A stretch of 64,000 bases of DNA from Paenibacillus dokdonensis (GTDB lineage Bacteria; Bacillota; Bacilli; Paenibacillales; Paenibacillaceae): assembly GCF_004916975.1 (NCBI RefSeq), contig NZ_STGQ01000001.1, forward strand, positions 2,777,939-2,841,938, in the 5' to 3' direction. A program made the position numbers and the translations under genes. Of this stretch, positions 17,401 to 24,422 are shown in pieces; position 1 is the first letter of the stretch, and each line of letters starts with the position of its first letter. Below the pieces are notes generated by a model. That model did not search any database. It was not told where the DNA came from and was given only the letters and a program-made list of their open reading frames with translations.

Positions 17401-18174
17401 AGCTCTGGTCAACTTGCCAACCGTGCATCTGCCAGCTTTACATCAGGTGCTTTTTCAGGCACATCGACATCCAACACCAATATTCTTCAGATTTATCAAG
17501 CCGTGATTGGAGCTGTTAAAACAGCCAATACAACCAATGCTACGGTTGGCGATACGATCGTTTATACCGTAGCTTTGACCAATACAGGAAACCTGCCAGC
17601 GCAAGTTACCGTCATTGATCCGGCTCCAGCTGGTGCTGTGTTCGTCCCGAACAGTATTCTGGTTAATGGGGTTCCGCAGCCTGGAGCAGATCCGGCAACG
17701 GGTATCAATGCCGGTACCGTCTCGCCAGGCACGACGGTTACTGTGAGTGTCACGATGCAAGTCAGTGTCCAAAGTCTACCCGCTCAGCAGCAGCTGGTTA
17801 ACCAGGCGACAGTAAACTTTACATTCCAGCATCCAGACGGATTGATCCTGACCGGAACATCACTTTCAAACATACTTACCATTCCGGTATCTTCCCCTAA
17901 TATTTCTGTCGTGAAAAGTACGCCCTCGATTGATGCGGTTGTGGGGGATACCATCACGTACACCATCGTTGTTACCAATAACGGTATTGAAGCTGTCAAC
18001 AGTGTCGTTCTTGTTGACCAGGTGCCCGCTGGTTCCGTGTTCATTACAGGCAGCGTAACGGTAGATACCGTTCCTAGACCGACAGCCAATCCGAATACGG
18101 GTATCCAGATTGGTACACTCGCAGCAGGCGCTACATCCACAGTCACATTCCAGGTACAGGTCACAGCGTTATGA
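11467..18174 (+). CDS. Giant DUF11 repeat surface-type protein, ATT start
   Basis: The protein has about 2235 residues. Residues 1-345 are a non-repeat N-terminal region beginning [M]PLIVRATFN. After it come 15 DUF11 repeats of about 120-135 residues, each opening with a VVKS/ITKS-x-VGDTITYT motif and containing SNT..TVTIPVY-like ends. The frame is open back to a TAA at 11452 and has no ATG, GTG or TTG before 11683. The only well-placed start is ATT at 11467, seven bases after AAGGAGG. The protein is very rich in Thr, Ser, Val and Asn and nearly lacks cysteine. No signal peptide, LPxTG or membrane segment is seen. DUF11 proteins are thought to form extended surface or spore-coat structures. 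The frame ends at TGA inside repeat 15, and the repeat continues in the next gene. Confidence 0.82.
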   Translation: MPLIVRATFNATGAVTFTGNTLGLSRSDTAGVPGTQDSIGAFTTINTATQYGSYPAGTTSAYLSNSSSAQLVLPTGSTVLYAELIWGGSYIITGEINLSSFINNPVTFTTPAGTFSVTPDPATANSIDFGNNMTAYIRSANVTSLILQGGAGTYTTGNVVGTIVIPNDPTGNHAGWTLGVIYQNPSLPFRNMSIRAGAVLVQATSSAVTTTLTGFATPVSGALGGRALFSAQEGDANRTGDQALFGPTSSTAVALSGPNNFAANFFASQINNDSGNLDTTGTFGTRNQINGAPGTNITGGRQGWDITNVDVSARLVNNQSSAVLILTTSGDAYCVNANAIQVDINAPKINVVKSANTSSAIVGDTITYTVTVSNTGTANANSVVLSDALPAGLTAVSGSVTVAGVSKPTYDIVAGAPLGTLNFGSSIIVTYKATVTSMPSTNTIVNTANAAFAFQSVAGGSTITGVIPSNSVTVTVYAPNLTLTKSANKTNATVGTALTYTVLISNSGNIAASVTFSDNIPTGSTFTAGSFTVNGTAVPGANPATGVAIGTVAAGATVPVTFTVTVNNLPSPSQLVDTATAAYTFQPPDGRTISGSATSNTLSVPVTLPNVTVVKSSSVSDVAVGETLTYTSVVTNSGTEGISNTVLTDIIPVGTAFVAGSVTVGGTVLSSSNPASGITIGSVTAGSSVTVAFKVTITSLPSPSQLSNSSKASYNSGTFVGTSLSNTVTTPVYQPVIAITKSATTAKATVGDTIQYNLLVNNTGNLAAQVTLTDNIPTGTTFVANSVTVQGVAVPGASPVTGVSAGSVAIGATVTVTFQVVLNSLPSPPTLVNTANSTYTYQLPSGRSLSGSSSSNTVTIQASAPNVTVVKSANSSAAAVNDVLTYTLAITNNGIEAVNNVVVSDNIPVGSTFILGSVTLNGSILANANPQNGIQISSLAASAAATVTFQIQVTSLPNPAQLVNQASVAFNSGSFMGTTLSNTVTIPVYQAIISITKSASTTNATVGDTLTYSFLISNTGNIPAAVTLTDNIPAGSTFVDNSVLINNTPSPGVSPVTGIPISSVANGTTATVSLVVNVTSLPPSRQLVDQAAAVSVFTLPGGRLVSVTSASNTVTIPVAIPNVSVVKTASAIDAIVGDTLTFTSVVTNNGAANVNNVILNDALPSNVSFITGSVIVNGVSRPGAVPSAGIPLGTLASGAAATITFEVRITMAIPSQINNQSTVSFTSGTFSGSASSNVTSTPVIQPQISLLKAASTTNAQVGDAVNYSITISNTGNLAANVTLTDTIPNGATFTPNSVIINGFPFPGESPVTGISLGSIAPGASTVVTFGIVITTLPNPQTMSNQATASFTYTPPDGRTLTGSAVSNTVTFQVSAPNVSVVKATPSTAATVGDTIVYGITVTNAGIEAVNNVQLSDTIPPGAAFVAGSVTINGTPAPTANPSSGITIGSIAPTASANVAFSILVTTVPSPAQLNNTAIVTFTAGVFSGLTNSNTVTTPVYQPVISTTKSGSTSNATVGDTVSYTFNIVNSGNYGSQVTLTDNIPAGTSFVPNSVLVNGTQQAGTDPVTGINAGVVNPGQTTTVVFSVIINTLPSPQQLVNQGVAATAYTLPDGRTITGSTASNVVTISVSSPNIAVVKSTPSTVLSVGDTITYTTTITNNGIASVSNVLFTDAIPVGAALVPGSVTIDGTPRPAANPATGIIIGAIPPGGEVTVIFNALVTTLPASTTLSNQSSVSFTSGAFSSVTFSNTVITPVYQPIYTAVKSANTTNATVGDTVTYTINISNAGNFGAAVTLTDTIPAGTTFQPNSVLLNGQPLPGADPSTGIPLGIVATGAVVVFSVIVNSVPPTQLLNNQASATYTFTLPDGRIVNGSLVSNTVTIPVSSPNVTLVKATTMPDASLGDVIPYTVTVTNNGIENVTNVIFSDTIPPETTFVTGSVTVDGNPLPSANPSTGVSLGTIAPGTTKTVAFNVTVVAVLSSGQLANRASASFTSGAFSGTSTSNTNILQIYQAVIGAVKTANTTNATVGDTIVYTVALTNTGNLPAQVTVIDPAPAGAVFVPNSILVNGVPQPGADPATGINAGTVSPGTTVTVSVTMQVSVQSLPAQQQLVNQATVNFTFQHPDGLILTGTSLSNILTIPVSSPNISVVKSTPSIDAVVGDTITYTIVVTNNGIEAVNSVVLVDQVPAGSVFITGSVTVDTVPRPTANPNTGIQIGTLAAGATSTVTFQVQVTAL

Positions 18175-19841
18175 TGCCGGACCTAAGATCTGAATTTATT
18201 CTCAGAAATCAAACCATAGTCCGTTTTCAGACCGGAGAAACAGAAGCAGTCGCTTATTCCAACATTGTAGATACTCCCTGGGTCGGTCCTATACTCCGTT
18301 TAACCAAAGCAATAAGTGAACAGCAGGTGACATTGAATGAACCAGTCGCTTTCTCGTTCACCGTGAGCAATGATGGCAACAGAGATGCCCAACTTCTCTA
18401 TGATGTATTGCCGGATGGATTGGCTTATATCCCGAACAGCGTCGTTATTAACGGCGCTCCCCTGCCGGGGGAGAATCCGGTCACTGGCATTCATGTAGGG
18501 AGAGTCCCTATTCAGTCGACAGTCCAAATTGTATTTCAGGCTATATTGGTATCGATTCCTGCTTCGCTTCAGCTATCGAACCAGGGGACGGCCCAGTATT
18601 CCTTTCAGTCTTTGGAGGGAAGAACGATCACAGGCTCGCTAGATTCCAATATCGTGACACTAACGGTTCTTCCCTACTATGTTTCAGTTGTTGCGGAGGT
18701 GAGCACAAACCAGACATTCGCTGGTGATGTAATCACCTACATGCTGACCATTGCCAATCTGGGGAATGTACCTCTGGAAAATCCGGTTGTATACCTTCCT
18801 CTCCCTTCAGGAGTTACTTTTATCACGGGAAGCGTCATGATTGGTGAGATTTATTTTCCATCGATCCATCCGGAGGATGGGATTCCAACAGGTACGTTGC
18901 TGCCGGGAGCAAACGTAATCGTTAGAGTAAATCTTCGCGTAGGCAGAGTGACCGGTGCCAACCCTTTCACTTTGCAGGGAGTAGTATCCTATCTCTTTAA
19001 TGGGATACAGCAATCCGAACCAGCCAATGCTCTTCTGGTTACTGTGATTCAGCCGGAGATCAAGGTAAGTATATCCGTTGATAAGTCCCATGCAACAACA
19101 GGCTGCATTTTGCATTATGAGAACGTGGTTAACAATACGGGTGACTTTGCGCTTGATGCTACATTTAAAGATGTCTTGCCCCAAGGTCTTCAGTTTCTCA
19201 AAGGCAGCGTTCAAGTGGATGGCATTCTTCATTCCAATGCGAATCCCGTCGAGGGTCTCTTTCTTGGAACGGTTCGGCCAGGTTCAGCAGTCATTATCGC
19301 TTTTGATGCGATCGTCCTCAAACCATCCGGCAGCACCCCCGTCACTGTTAATAATCATGCTTCAGCATCCTTTACATTCCGTCTGCCGGATGGGCGTGTT
19401 GTGCAGCAAACCGTTATGTCTGACAACGTTTCTGTTGAGGTAGTGTCTGTGGACATTAAAGTAGTGGCGCAGCCGGAGCATCATGTGGTTGAGCCAGGTG
19501 AAGTCTTATCTTTTGATATTTCCATAGTCAACAATGGATCACTGGCTGCTGAATTAATACTGAACGGCTGGATTCAGAATAAACCTGTATTAGATGAAGG
19601 TGTTGTATTCATTCATAACGATTACGTTCAATACCATCATGGCTACCCACTCGGAACGATCGGTCCGCTTCAAACCTTAACGTTCAAATATATGGCCCAT
19701 GTACGAACCGATTTGCATCATACGATAGAAGAAGTTACTGGCAGCTTCCTGTTCTCTTACCATGCGCAAATGGAAGAATGCGCTGATGACGGTGAGGTAA
19801 GATCAGATTATTTGACCATCATTGTTGACTCGGGAGAAGAA
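12502..19841 (+). repeat. Array of 19 DUF11 protein repeats in two alternating types
   Basis: Counted by their opening motif, 15 repeats lie in the first frame and 4 in the second. From repeat 2 on they alternate strictly. Type B repeats contain NATVGDT and a Gly-Asn (TGN) loop, and usually end with a PDGR segment. Type A repeats open with PNV-x-VVK, have NNGIE and end with SGxFxG. The real unit is therefore an A-B pair of about 255 residues (about 770 bases). The last repeats (17-19) are the most divergent. The DNA copies are similar but not identical. Confidence 0.8.
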
Positions 19842-19844
19842 TAA
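18171..19844 (+). CDS. DUF11 repeat protein, continuation of the giant protein in another frame
   Basis: 557 residues, starting at ATG 18171, which overlaps the TGA of the preceding frame (ATGA), with a second ATG directly after. The first 45 residues are not a fresh N-terminus. Segments such as RNQTIVRFQTG and YSNIVDTP line up with the VNQASVAFNSG and LSNTVTIP stretches that should follow at this point in the interrupted repeat 15. Four further repeats follow, ending with an unusual acidic tail. The upstream sequence has only a weak ribosome site, so expression would need coupled re-initiation or a -1 frame change, unless the gene is disrupted. No sorting signal is present. Confidence 0.7.
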   Translation: MMPDLRSEFILRNQTIVRFQTGETEAVAYSNIVDTPWVGPILRLTKAISEQQVTLNEPVAFSFTVSNDGNRDAQLLYDVLPDGLAYIPNSVVINGAPLPGENPVTGIHVGRVPIQSTVQIVFQAILVSIPASLQLSNQGTAQYSFQSLEGRTITGSLDSNIVTLTVLPYYVSVVAEVSTNQTFAGDVITYMLTIANLGNVPLENPVVYLPLPSGVTFITGSVMIGEIYFPSIHPEDGIPTGTLLPGANVIVRVNLRVGRVTGANPFTLQGVVSYLFNGIQQSEPANALLVTVIQPEIKVSISVDKSHATTGCILHYENVVNNTGDFALDATFKDVLPQGLQFLKGSVQVDGILHSNANPVEGLFLGTVRPGSAVIIAFDAIVLKPSGSTPVTVNNHASASFTFRLPDGRVVQQTVMSDNVSVEVVSVDIKVVAQPEHHVVEPGEVLSFDISIVNNGSLAAELILNGWIQNKPVLDEGVVFIHNDYVQYHHGYPLGTIGPLQTLTFKYMAHVRTDLHHTIEEVTGSFLFSYHAQMEECADDGEVRSDYLTIIVDSGEE

Positions 19845-19868
19845 TTATAGATGAATAATACGACAACA

Positions 19869-19920
19869 AAAAAACAGTGGTACGTTTCGGATGAATTCCG
19901 TCTAACGTCCACTGTTTTTA
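19869..19920. terminator. Bidirectional terminator between the DUF11 and isomerase genes
   Basis: AAAACAGTGG (19871-19880) pairs with CCACTGTTTT (19909-19918), with an inner ACGTT/AACGT pairing. T-runs flank it in both directions, serving both convergent transcripts. Confidence 0.8.
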
Positions 19921-19945
19921 TAATGGCTCTCTATATCATTTCAAG

Positions 19946-20821
19946 CTATTCATTTCTGTACTGCTTCAAAAATTGCACTGCTTTGGAGATATCAGCTTCC
20001 GGATCTTCTCCCACTTCACGCTCGATTGTCAAATATCCCTTATATCCGATGTCCTTCAGAGCGTTCAAATACTGTGTCCAGTTCACGCCGCCTTCACCAA
20101 GCGGAACCTCTCGGAAATATTCGCCTTCACCCGGCACAAATGTATTGTTCTCGTTTGCAGGAGCTTCATACCCAAGAGATTCATAAATGTAATGCGCAGG
20201 TACTTCGCGCAGACGAAGTCCATCCTTCGCATGTGTGTGCACGATATAATCCTTCAAGTTATATACTCCCTGTGCAGGGTCATCTCCCGTAACCATAACC
20301 ATGTTAGCTGGGTCAAAGTTTACCGACACGCCTTTGGATCCCAATCCGTCCAGGAACTGCTTTAATCTTGCAGACGGCTCAGGACCAGTTTCAATCGCGA
20401 AGAACGCGTTCATGCTTGTTGCGTAAGAAGCAAGCTCTTCGCAAGCATCATGCATGGTTTGGTAAATTTCACTGTTTGTATCTTCAGGCACAATCCCAAT
20501 ATGTGTCGTAACGACCGGAGTACCCAGCTCAACCGCCAAATCTAATATCCGCTTAGATTTCTCAATTTTTCCTACGTTAACACTTTTATCCTGGAATCCA
20601 TAACCTCCCAAATCCCCAACCAGTGCGGAAATTTCAAGACCAAGGGAAGCAATATATTCCTTAAGTTCTTTTCGCTGCGCTCCTGAAAGGTTAGCAGGGT
20701 CCATCTCACCGCTTACAGCGTAAATCTGAACTCCGTCTGCACCGACCTTCTTGGCACGTTGCAGACCTTCCCTGACGCCCACACGGAAGCTGTCTACAAT
20801 AACACCAATTTTATTATTCAT
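19946..20821 (-). CDS. Sugar phosphate isomerase/epimerase, AP endonuclease 2-like TIM barrel
   Basis: A 291-residue TIM-barrel protein of the xylose isomerase-like family. Recognisable strands and metal-site regions include [42 protein letters not shown] and [10 protein letters not shown]. The conserved Glu, Asp and His residues would bind a divalent metal for ketose/aldose epimerisation or isomerisation. It is the last gene of a three-gene set with another isomerase and a Gfo/Idh/MocA dehydrogenase, a common partnership in the catabolism of inositol-like or modified sugars. The substrate is not known. Confidence 0.88.
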   Translation of the reverse strand: MNNKIGVIVDSFRVGVREGLQRAKKVGADGVQIYAVSGEMDPANLSGAQRKELKEYIASLGLEISALVGDLGGYGFQDKSVNVGKIEKSKRILDLAVELGTPVVTTHIGIVPEDTNSEIYQTMHDACEELASYATSMNAFFAIETGPEPSARLKQFLDGLGSKGVSVNFDPANMVMVTGDDPAQGVYNLKDYIVHTHAKDGLRLREVPAHYIYESLGYEAPANENNTFVPGEGEYFREVPLGEGGVNWTQYLNALKDIGYKGYLTIEREVGEDPEADISKAVQFLKQYRNE

Positions 20822-20850
20822 AACATGTATCTCCCTTCTTCAAAAATTAT

Positions 20851-21708
20851 TTAAACTTCGTTCCAGAAGCGTTTTACATTATCCATACCGATTTTTGTTC
20901 CCTGATAGGCATCTTCCATACCTTCGAATTCAATGGACAAGTATCCGTCGTAACCTGATTCCTTAATGATGCGGATCGATTCACGCAGATTGATATCGCC
21001 GTGTCCGGAAATGGCGCCTCTCAAGAAGTTGCCGCTGGCGGTTTTAAACCAGCCTTCACCTGGATTATGGGAAGCATGACGAAGGTAAAAATCTTTAATA
21101 TGCACGATAGACGCGTAAGGCAGGTTCTTTTGAACAGCGACGACAGGATCCTCATCGACACACATAAAGTTACCTACATCAAGTGTAGTTTTGAAGTTTG
21201 GACGGTCTACCGCCTGTACAAGCGTCTGTACACGGTCACTTGCTTGGATATAGTAGCCATGATTCTCCACACTTGTCGTAATGCCATACTGCGCAGCATA
21301 ATCAGCAACCTGGCGGCAGGCTTCTGCCAATCGGCCGACTTCACTGTTGAACTGCTTAATGGAGGTATCGCTGCGGCCGGCTACATCATGGCGCATCAGC
21401 TTGACGCCTAGGCGTGCTGCGATATCCACTTCTTTTTTAACGCGTTCAATTTCCTTAGCAACTTCTTCGTCGCTGTCCACTCCGAAATTCGCATAAATCG
21501 CATAATTGGATATATCGATGCCGACTTCCTTTGCCTTGGCTACTATTTGATCCACCAGCTCTGGATTATCAGTCAGGTTATAGCCGATCGGCACGATTTC
21601 TACATGCTCTCCGCCCATTTCTGCGATTTTCTCAATCGCTTCAAGAATGGTGATTTCTCCGGCATGAATGGGACGGTAAAGGCTGTATGTGCTTACTCCG
21701 ATTTTCAT
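20851..21708 (-). CDS. Sugar phosphate isomerase/epimerase, second paralogue
   Basis: A 285-residue TIM-barrel protein of the same superfamily as its downstream neighbour but clearly divergent from it. Motifs include GGEHVEIVPIG, KLMRHDVAGRSD, TSVENHG, TLDVGNFM, VHIKDF and LSIEFEGMED. Glu, Asp and His ligands for a metal are present at the barrel positions. The start overlaps the stop of the dehydrogenase gene by four bases (ATGA), so the two are translationally coupled. The pair plus the dehydrogenase probably oxidises and epimerises one sugar substrate. Confidence 0.88.
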   Translation of the reverse strand: MKIGVSTYSLYRPIHAGEITILEAIEKIAEMGGEHVEIVPIGYNLTDNPELVDQIVAKAKEVGIDISNYAIYANFGVDSDEEVAKEIERVKKEVDIAARLGVKLMRHDVAGRSDTSIKQFNSEVGRLAEACRQVADYAAQYGITTSVENHGYYIQASDRVQTLVQAVDRPNFKTTLDVGNFMCVDEDPVVAVQKNLPYASIVHIKDFYLRHASHNPGEGWFKTASGNFLRGAISGHGDINLRESIRIIKESGYDGYLSIEFEGMEDAYQGTKIGMDNVKRFWNEV

Positions 21709-22763
21709 AGCTGGATTTCCACTCCTTCTTCTGCGGATTCATAAATGGCAGTCAACATTTTCATGAGTTCCAGACCATCCTCAACAGGGCTCATCGGCTC
21801 TCTGTTATTTTGAACGTTAAGGATGAATTGGTCGATTTCATTCTGGAATGCTGCAGCGAAGTTAAATCCTTTATTGTCGATCTGCGGCTCGATGTTGATC
21901 ATGACATCGTTCTTCTCGGTCACGATAACCAGGGCAGGGTCAATCTCAAATCCACCTTTGGTTCCGAAAATTTTGACAGCCGTTTCGTCCTTCTTGGCAT
22001 GCAGCGAGAAGCTGACATCCACCATGAGCGACGCGCCGTTTTCAAAACGGATCAGAGCGTTGGCCATATCTTCTACTGTATTTTTGCTGGCATCGTAGTC
22101 AGCTGCTTTGTAAAAGGACAAATGCTTGACGTTCGAGCGATTTCCAAGCTTATGATACACGTTACCTGAAACCGATTTCACTTTCGGTCTGCCAAGCATG
22201 TACCAGCACAGGTCGATCACGTGAACGCCAATATCGATCAGCGGTCCGCCGCCGGAGCGTTCCTTATCCGCAAACCAGCCACCAGGGTTGCCCAGACGGC
22301 GCAAAATGGACGCTTTAGCGTAATACAGCTCGCCGAACTCATCCTTTTCAATAAAACTGTTCAGAAGCCCGATATTCGGGTCATAACGGCGTACGAAGCC
22401 AACTTGCAGAAGCTTATTGCTCTCCCGGACCGTTTGCTGAATTTGTAGCGCTTCCTCTACACTGCGGCAGAGCGGTTTTTCGACCAATACATGCTTTCCT
22501 GCTTTGATAGCCGCGATGCTGATTTCCGCATGTGTGTTATTCCATGTACAGATACTGACCGCGTCGATTTCCGGATCGGCGAGCAGTTCATTGTAATCGA
22601 TATATGTTTTCTGGGCACCGTATTTCTGGGCAGCCGCTTTCGCTCTCTCTTCTTTCAAATCACAAATCGCCACAATTTCGGCTTCGGGGTTGTTCTGATA
22701 CGAATTCATGTGTGATTCTGAAATTGAACCTGCTCCAATAATACCCACTCTAATTTTACTCAT
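21705..22763 (-). CDS. Gfo/Idh/MocA-family oxidoreductase
   Basis: A 352-residue NAD(P)-dependent dehydrogenase. The N-terminal Rossmann fold begins VGIIGAGSISESH, and EKPLCRS (about 96-102) carries the catalytic Lys of the family. GGGPLIDIGVHVIDL is the conserved His-containing segment of the C-terminal domain. Members oxidise sugars or inositols at a secondary hydroxyl. It is the first gene of the three-gene operon, with an AraC regulator divergent 130 bases away that is a likely controller. GGAGAG stands at the correct distance before the ATG. Confidence 0.92.
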   Translation of the reverse strand: MSKIRVGIIGAGSISESHMNSYQNNPEAEIVAICDLKEERAKAAAQKYGAQKTYIDYNELLADPEIDAVSICTWNNTHAEISIAAIKAGKHVLVEKPLCRSVEEALQIQQTVRESNKLLQVGFVRRYDPNIGLLNSFIEKDEFGELYYAKASILRRLGNPGGWFADKERSGGGPLIDIGVHVIDLCWYMLGRPKVKSVSGNVYHKLGNRSNVKHLSFYKAADYDASKNTVEDMANALIRFENGASLMVDVSFSLHAKKDETAVKIFGTKGGFEIDPALVIVTEKNDVMINIEPQIDNKGFNFAAAFQNEIDQFILNVQNNREPMSPVEDGLELMKMLTAIYESAEEGVEIQL

Positions 22764-22894
22764 TCGTATTCAACTCTCCTTTTTGAATCATCCTTTTGTC
22801 TTTCTTCATATTGAATTATAATATTTATAAGAAAGTCTGCCATGTAGAGCCTTGCTCATTATTTAGACAATTGTGCGATTTAGAGGTGACAGTG

Positions 22895-23770
22895 ATGGAA
22901 AGACCCCTTTCCCTTCAAGAACCTATGGATATGCCAGACCGCTTCTTCCCTATCAAAGTCCACTATTGTACGTCGGATGAATACGGAAAGGCGCTGTTTA
23001 ATCATCACTGGCATAACCATATTGAATTCTTGTATTTTACCAAAGGCTCGGCCATGATCGAGCTGAACTCCGTTCCATATGAAGTATGTGAAGGCGATCT
23101 GGTTGTCGTGAACAGCAATGATCTTCATTACGGGGTGAGTCAATGTGACGATTTGGTCTATTATGCGATGATCGTTGATATTAAGCTTTTGCACAGCCAC
23201 TCCGTGGATGCCATAGAAACCAAGTTCATAACTCCCATCACGCAAAACCAGATTCTGTTTGCCAGCAAAATTTCCGGAGATGCGGAAATCATCACTTGTA
23301 TCTCGTCTTTGATTCAAGAATTAAGCCAGCGTGATCTGGGCTATGAGCTGTCTATCAAATCATATCTATACCGTATCCTGACGATCCTCCTGCGACGATA
23401 CGGAACGAACAAAATGACAACGGAGGACGACCAACTGCGCCTTAAAAATCTTGAACGGTTCACACCGGTATTCCAGCATATTGAAGAGCATTACCAGGAG
23501 GATTTGACCGTCGAATTATTGTCCGGGATTGCGGGTCTCAGCCGCTTTCATTTCAGCAGATTGTTCAAGGAACTTACAGGTCGAACCGTGACGGATTATA
23601 TCAACACGCTCCGAATTAATAAGTCGGAATACCTGCTGCGCAATTCTCAGTTGAACATCTCTGAAATCGCCTTATCTACCGGCTTTAAAGATATATATTA
23701 CTTTAGCCGGTCATTTAAGAAGTATAAAAATTTATCGCCATCTGAACTGCGTAAAAGTTTTAATGTCTAG
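22895..23770 (+). CDS. AraC-family transcription regulator
   Basis: 291 residues: an N-terminal cupin sugar-sensing domain (FNHHWHNHIEFLYF near 35-48) and a C-terminal AraC DNA-binding domain with two helix-turn-helix units. The signature is seen in GLSRFHFSRLFKELTG and in ALSTGFKDIYYFSRSFKKY. The frame is open back to 22796, but ATG 22895 has AGAGGTGA six bases before it and gives the usual family length. It is divergent from the dehydrogenase/isomerase operon and probably activates it in response to the sugar. Confidence 0.9.
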   Translation: MERPLSLQEPMDMPDRFFPIKVHYCTSDEYGKALFNHHWHNHIEFLYFTKGSAMIELNSVPYEVCEGDLVVVNSNDLHYGVSQCDDLVYYAMIVDIKLLHSHSVDAIETKFITPITQNQILFASKISGDAEIITCISSLIQELSQRDLGYELSIKSYLYRILTILLRRYGTNKMTTEDDQLRLKNLERFTPVFQHIEEHYQEDLTVELLSGIAGLSRFHFSRLFKELTGRTVTDYINTLRINKSEYLLRNSQLNISEIALSTGFKDIYYFSRSFKKYKNLSPSELRKSFNV

Positions 23771-23921
23771 TGCTGCTCTCCTCTCTCATTCACCCAGAAA
23801 AAAGATTGTCGATTAAAAATTGGCATTTTGCATAGTCAATCTGCTTATTTCTGGGTATAATAGTCCTGAATGTAAGATATCTTTTATACATAAAGTTCGT
23901 TATTTGAGGAGGAACAGACCT

Positions 23922-24287
23922 TTGGATCCATATTCATCATCAGGACAATTTAACCAGTTTCAGCAAATGCCGCCTATGCAGCCGCAGAAGACGAACGGGA
24001 AAGCCACAGGAGCGCTCGTTTTAGGTATTCTTAGCTTAATGATTCCTTATGTTGGTTTCATTCTTGGCATTATCGCGATTGTGCTTGCGAGCCTTGCCTT
24101 CAAAGAAATTAAAAGAAGAAATGAAGGCGGACGTGGACTTGCCATCGCCGGATTGGTATGTGGAATCTGTGGTACGGCATTGTACGGCATCATTATTCTG
24201 ATCGTTATAGCTGCACTCATCTTTGTAGGTGCTTCAGACAGTATGTATGATGTGCTTTCATCGATTCCAGAACTAAGAACAGCTTAA
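23922..24287 (+). CDS. DUF4190-type small membrane protein
   Basis: 121 residues from a TTG start preceded by GAGGAGG nine bases away. The longer frame back to 23820 has no ribosome site. A Gln/Pro-rich N-terminus of about 25 residues (QFQQMPPMQPQ) is followed by two membrane segments (about 31-57 and 73-100) joined by the basic loop KEIKRRNEGGRGLAIAGL, the DUF4190 pattern. The function is unknown. It lies alone between the AraC gene and the deoxynucleoside cluster. Confidence 0.82.
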   Translation: MDPYSSSGQFNQFQQMPPMQPQKTNGKATGALVLGILSLMIPYVGFILGIIAIVLASLAFKEIKRRNEGGRGLAIAGLVCGICGTALYGIIILIVIAALIFVGASDSMYDVLSSIPELRTA

Positions 24288-24311
24288 TCATTCATAGCGT
24301 GATCCATATGA

Positions 24312-24348
24312 AAAAAAGGATTGGAGCAGTAAGCTCCAATCCTTTTTT
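24312..24348 (+). terminator. Strong terminator after the DUF4190 gene
   Basis: GGATTGGAGC pairs with GCTCCAATCC around a 5-nt loop. It is extended by A/T pairing and has T-runs on both strands. Confidence 0.85.
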
Positions 24349-24364
24349 ATGTTCTATTTCTAAT

Positions 24365-24401
24365 AGATGAACCAGCTGCTTAAACAGCAGCTGGTTCATC
24401 T
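24365..24401 (-). terminator. 16-bp perfect hairpin downstream of pdp
   Basis: AGATGAACCAGCTGCT pairs exactly with AGCAGCTGGTTCATCT around a 5-nt loop. It has no T-run of its own and lies between the pdp stop and the T-tailed hairpin at 24312-24348. It may protect the 3' end of the deo transcript or act as a first, pausing element. Confidence 0.6.
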
Positions 24402-24422
24402 TAAACCCTTTATATATAAAGG

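Noticed and set aside
12894..18164. Many long minus-strand frames inside the DUF11 gene
   Set aside because: They recur with the repeat period and come from the Thr/Val-rich codons of the repeats. None has a ribosome site or a family match.
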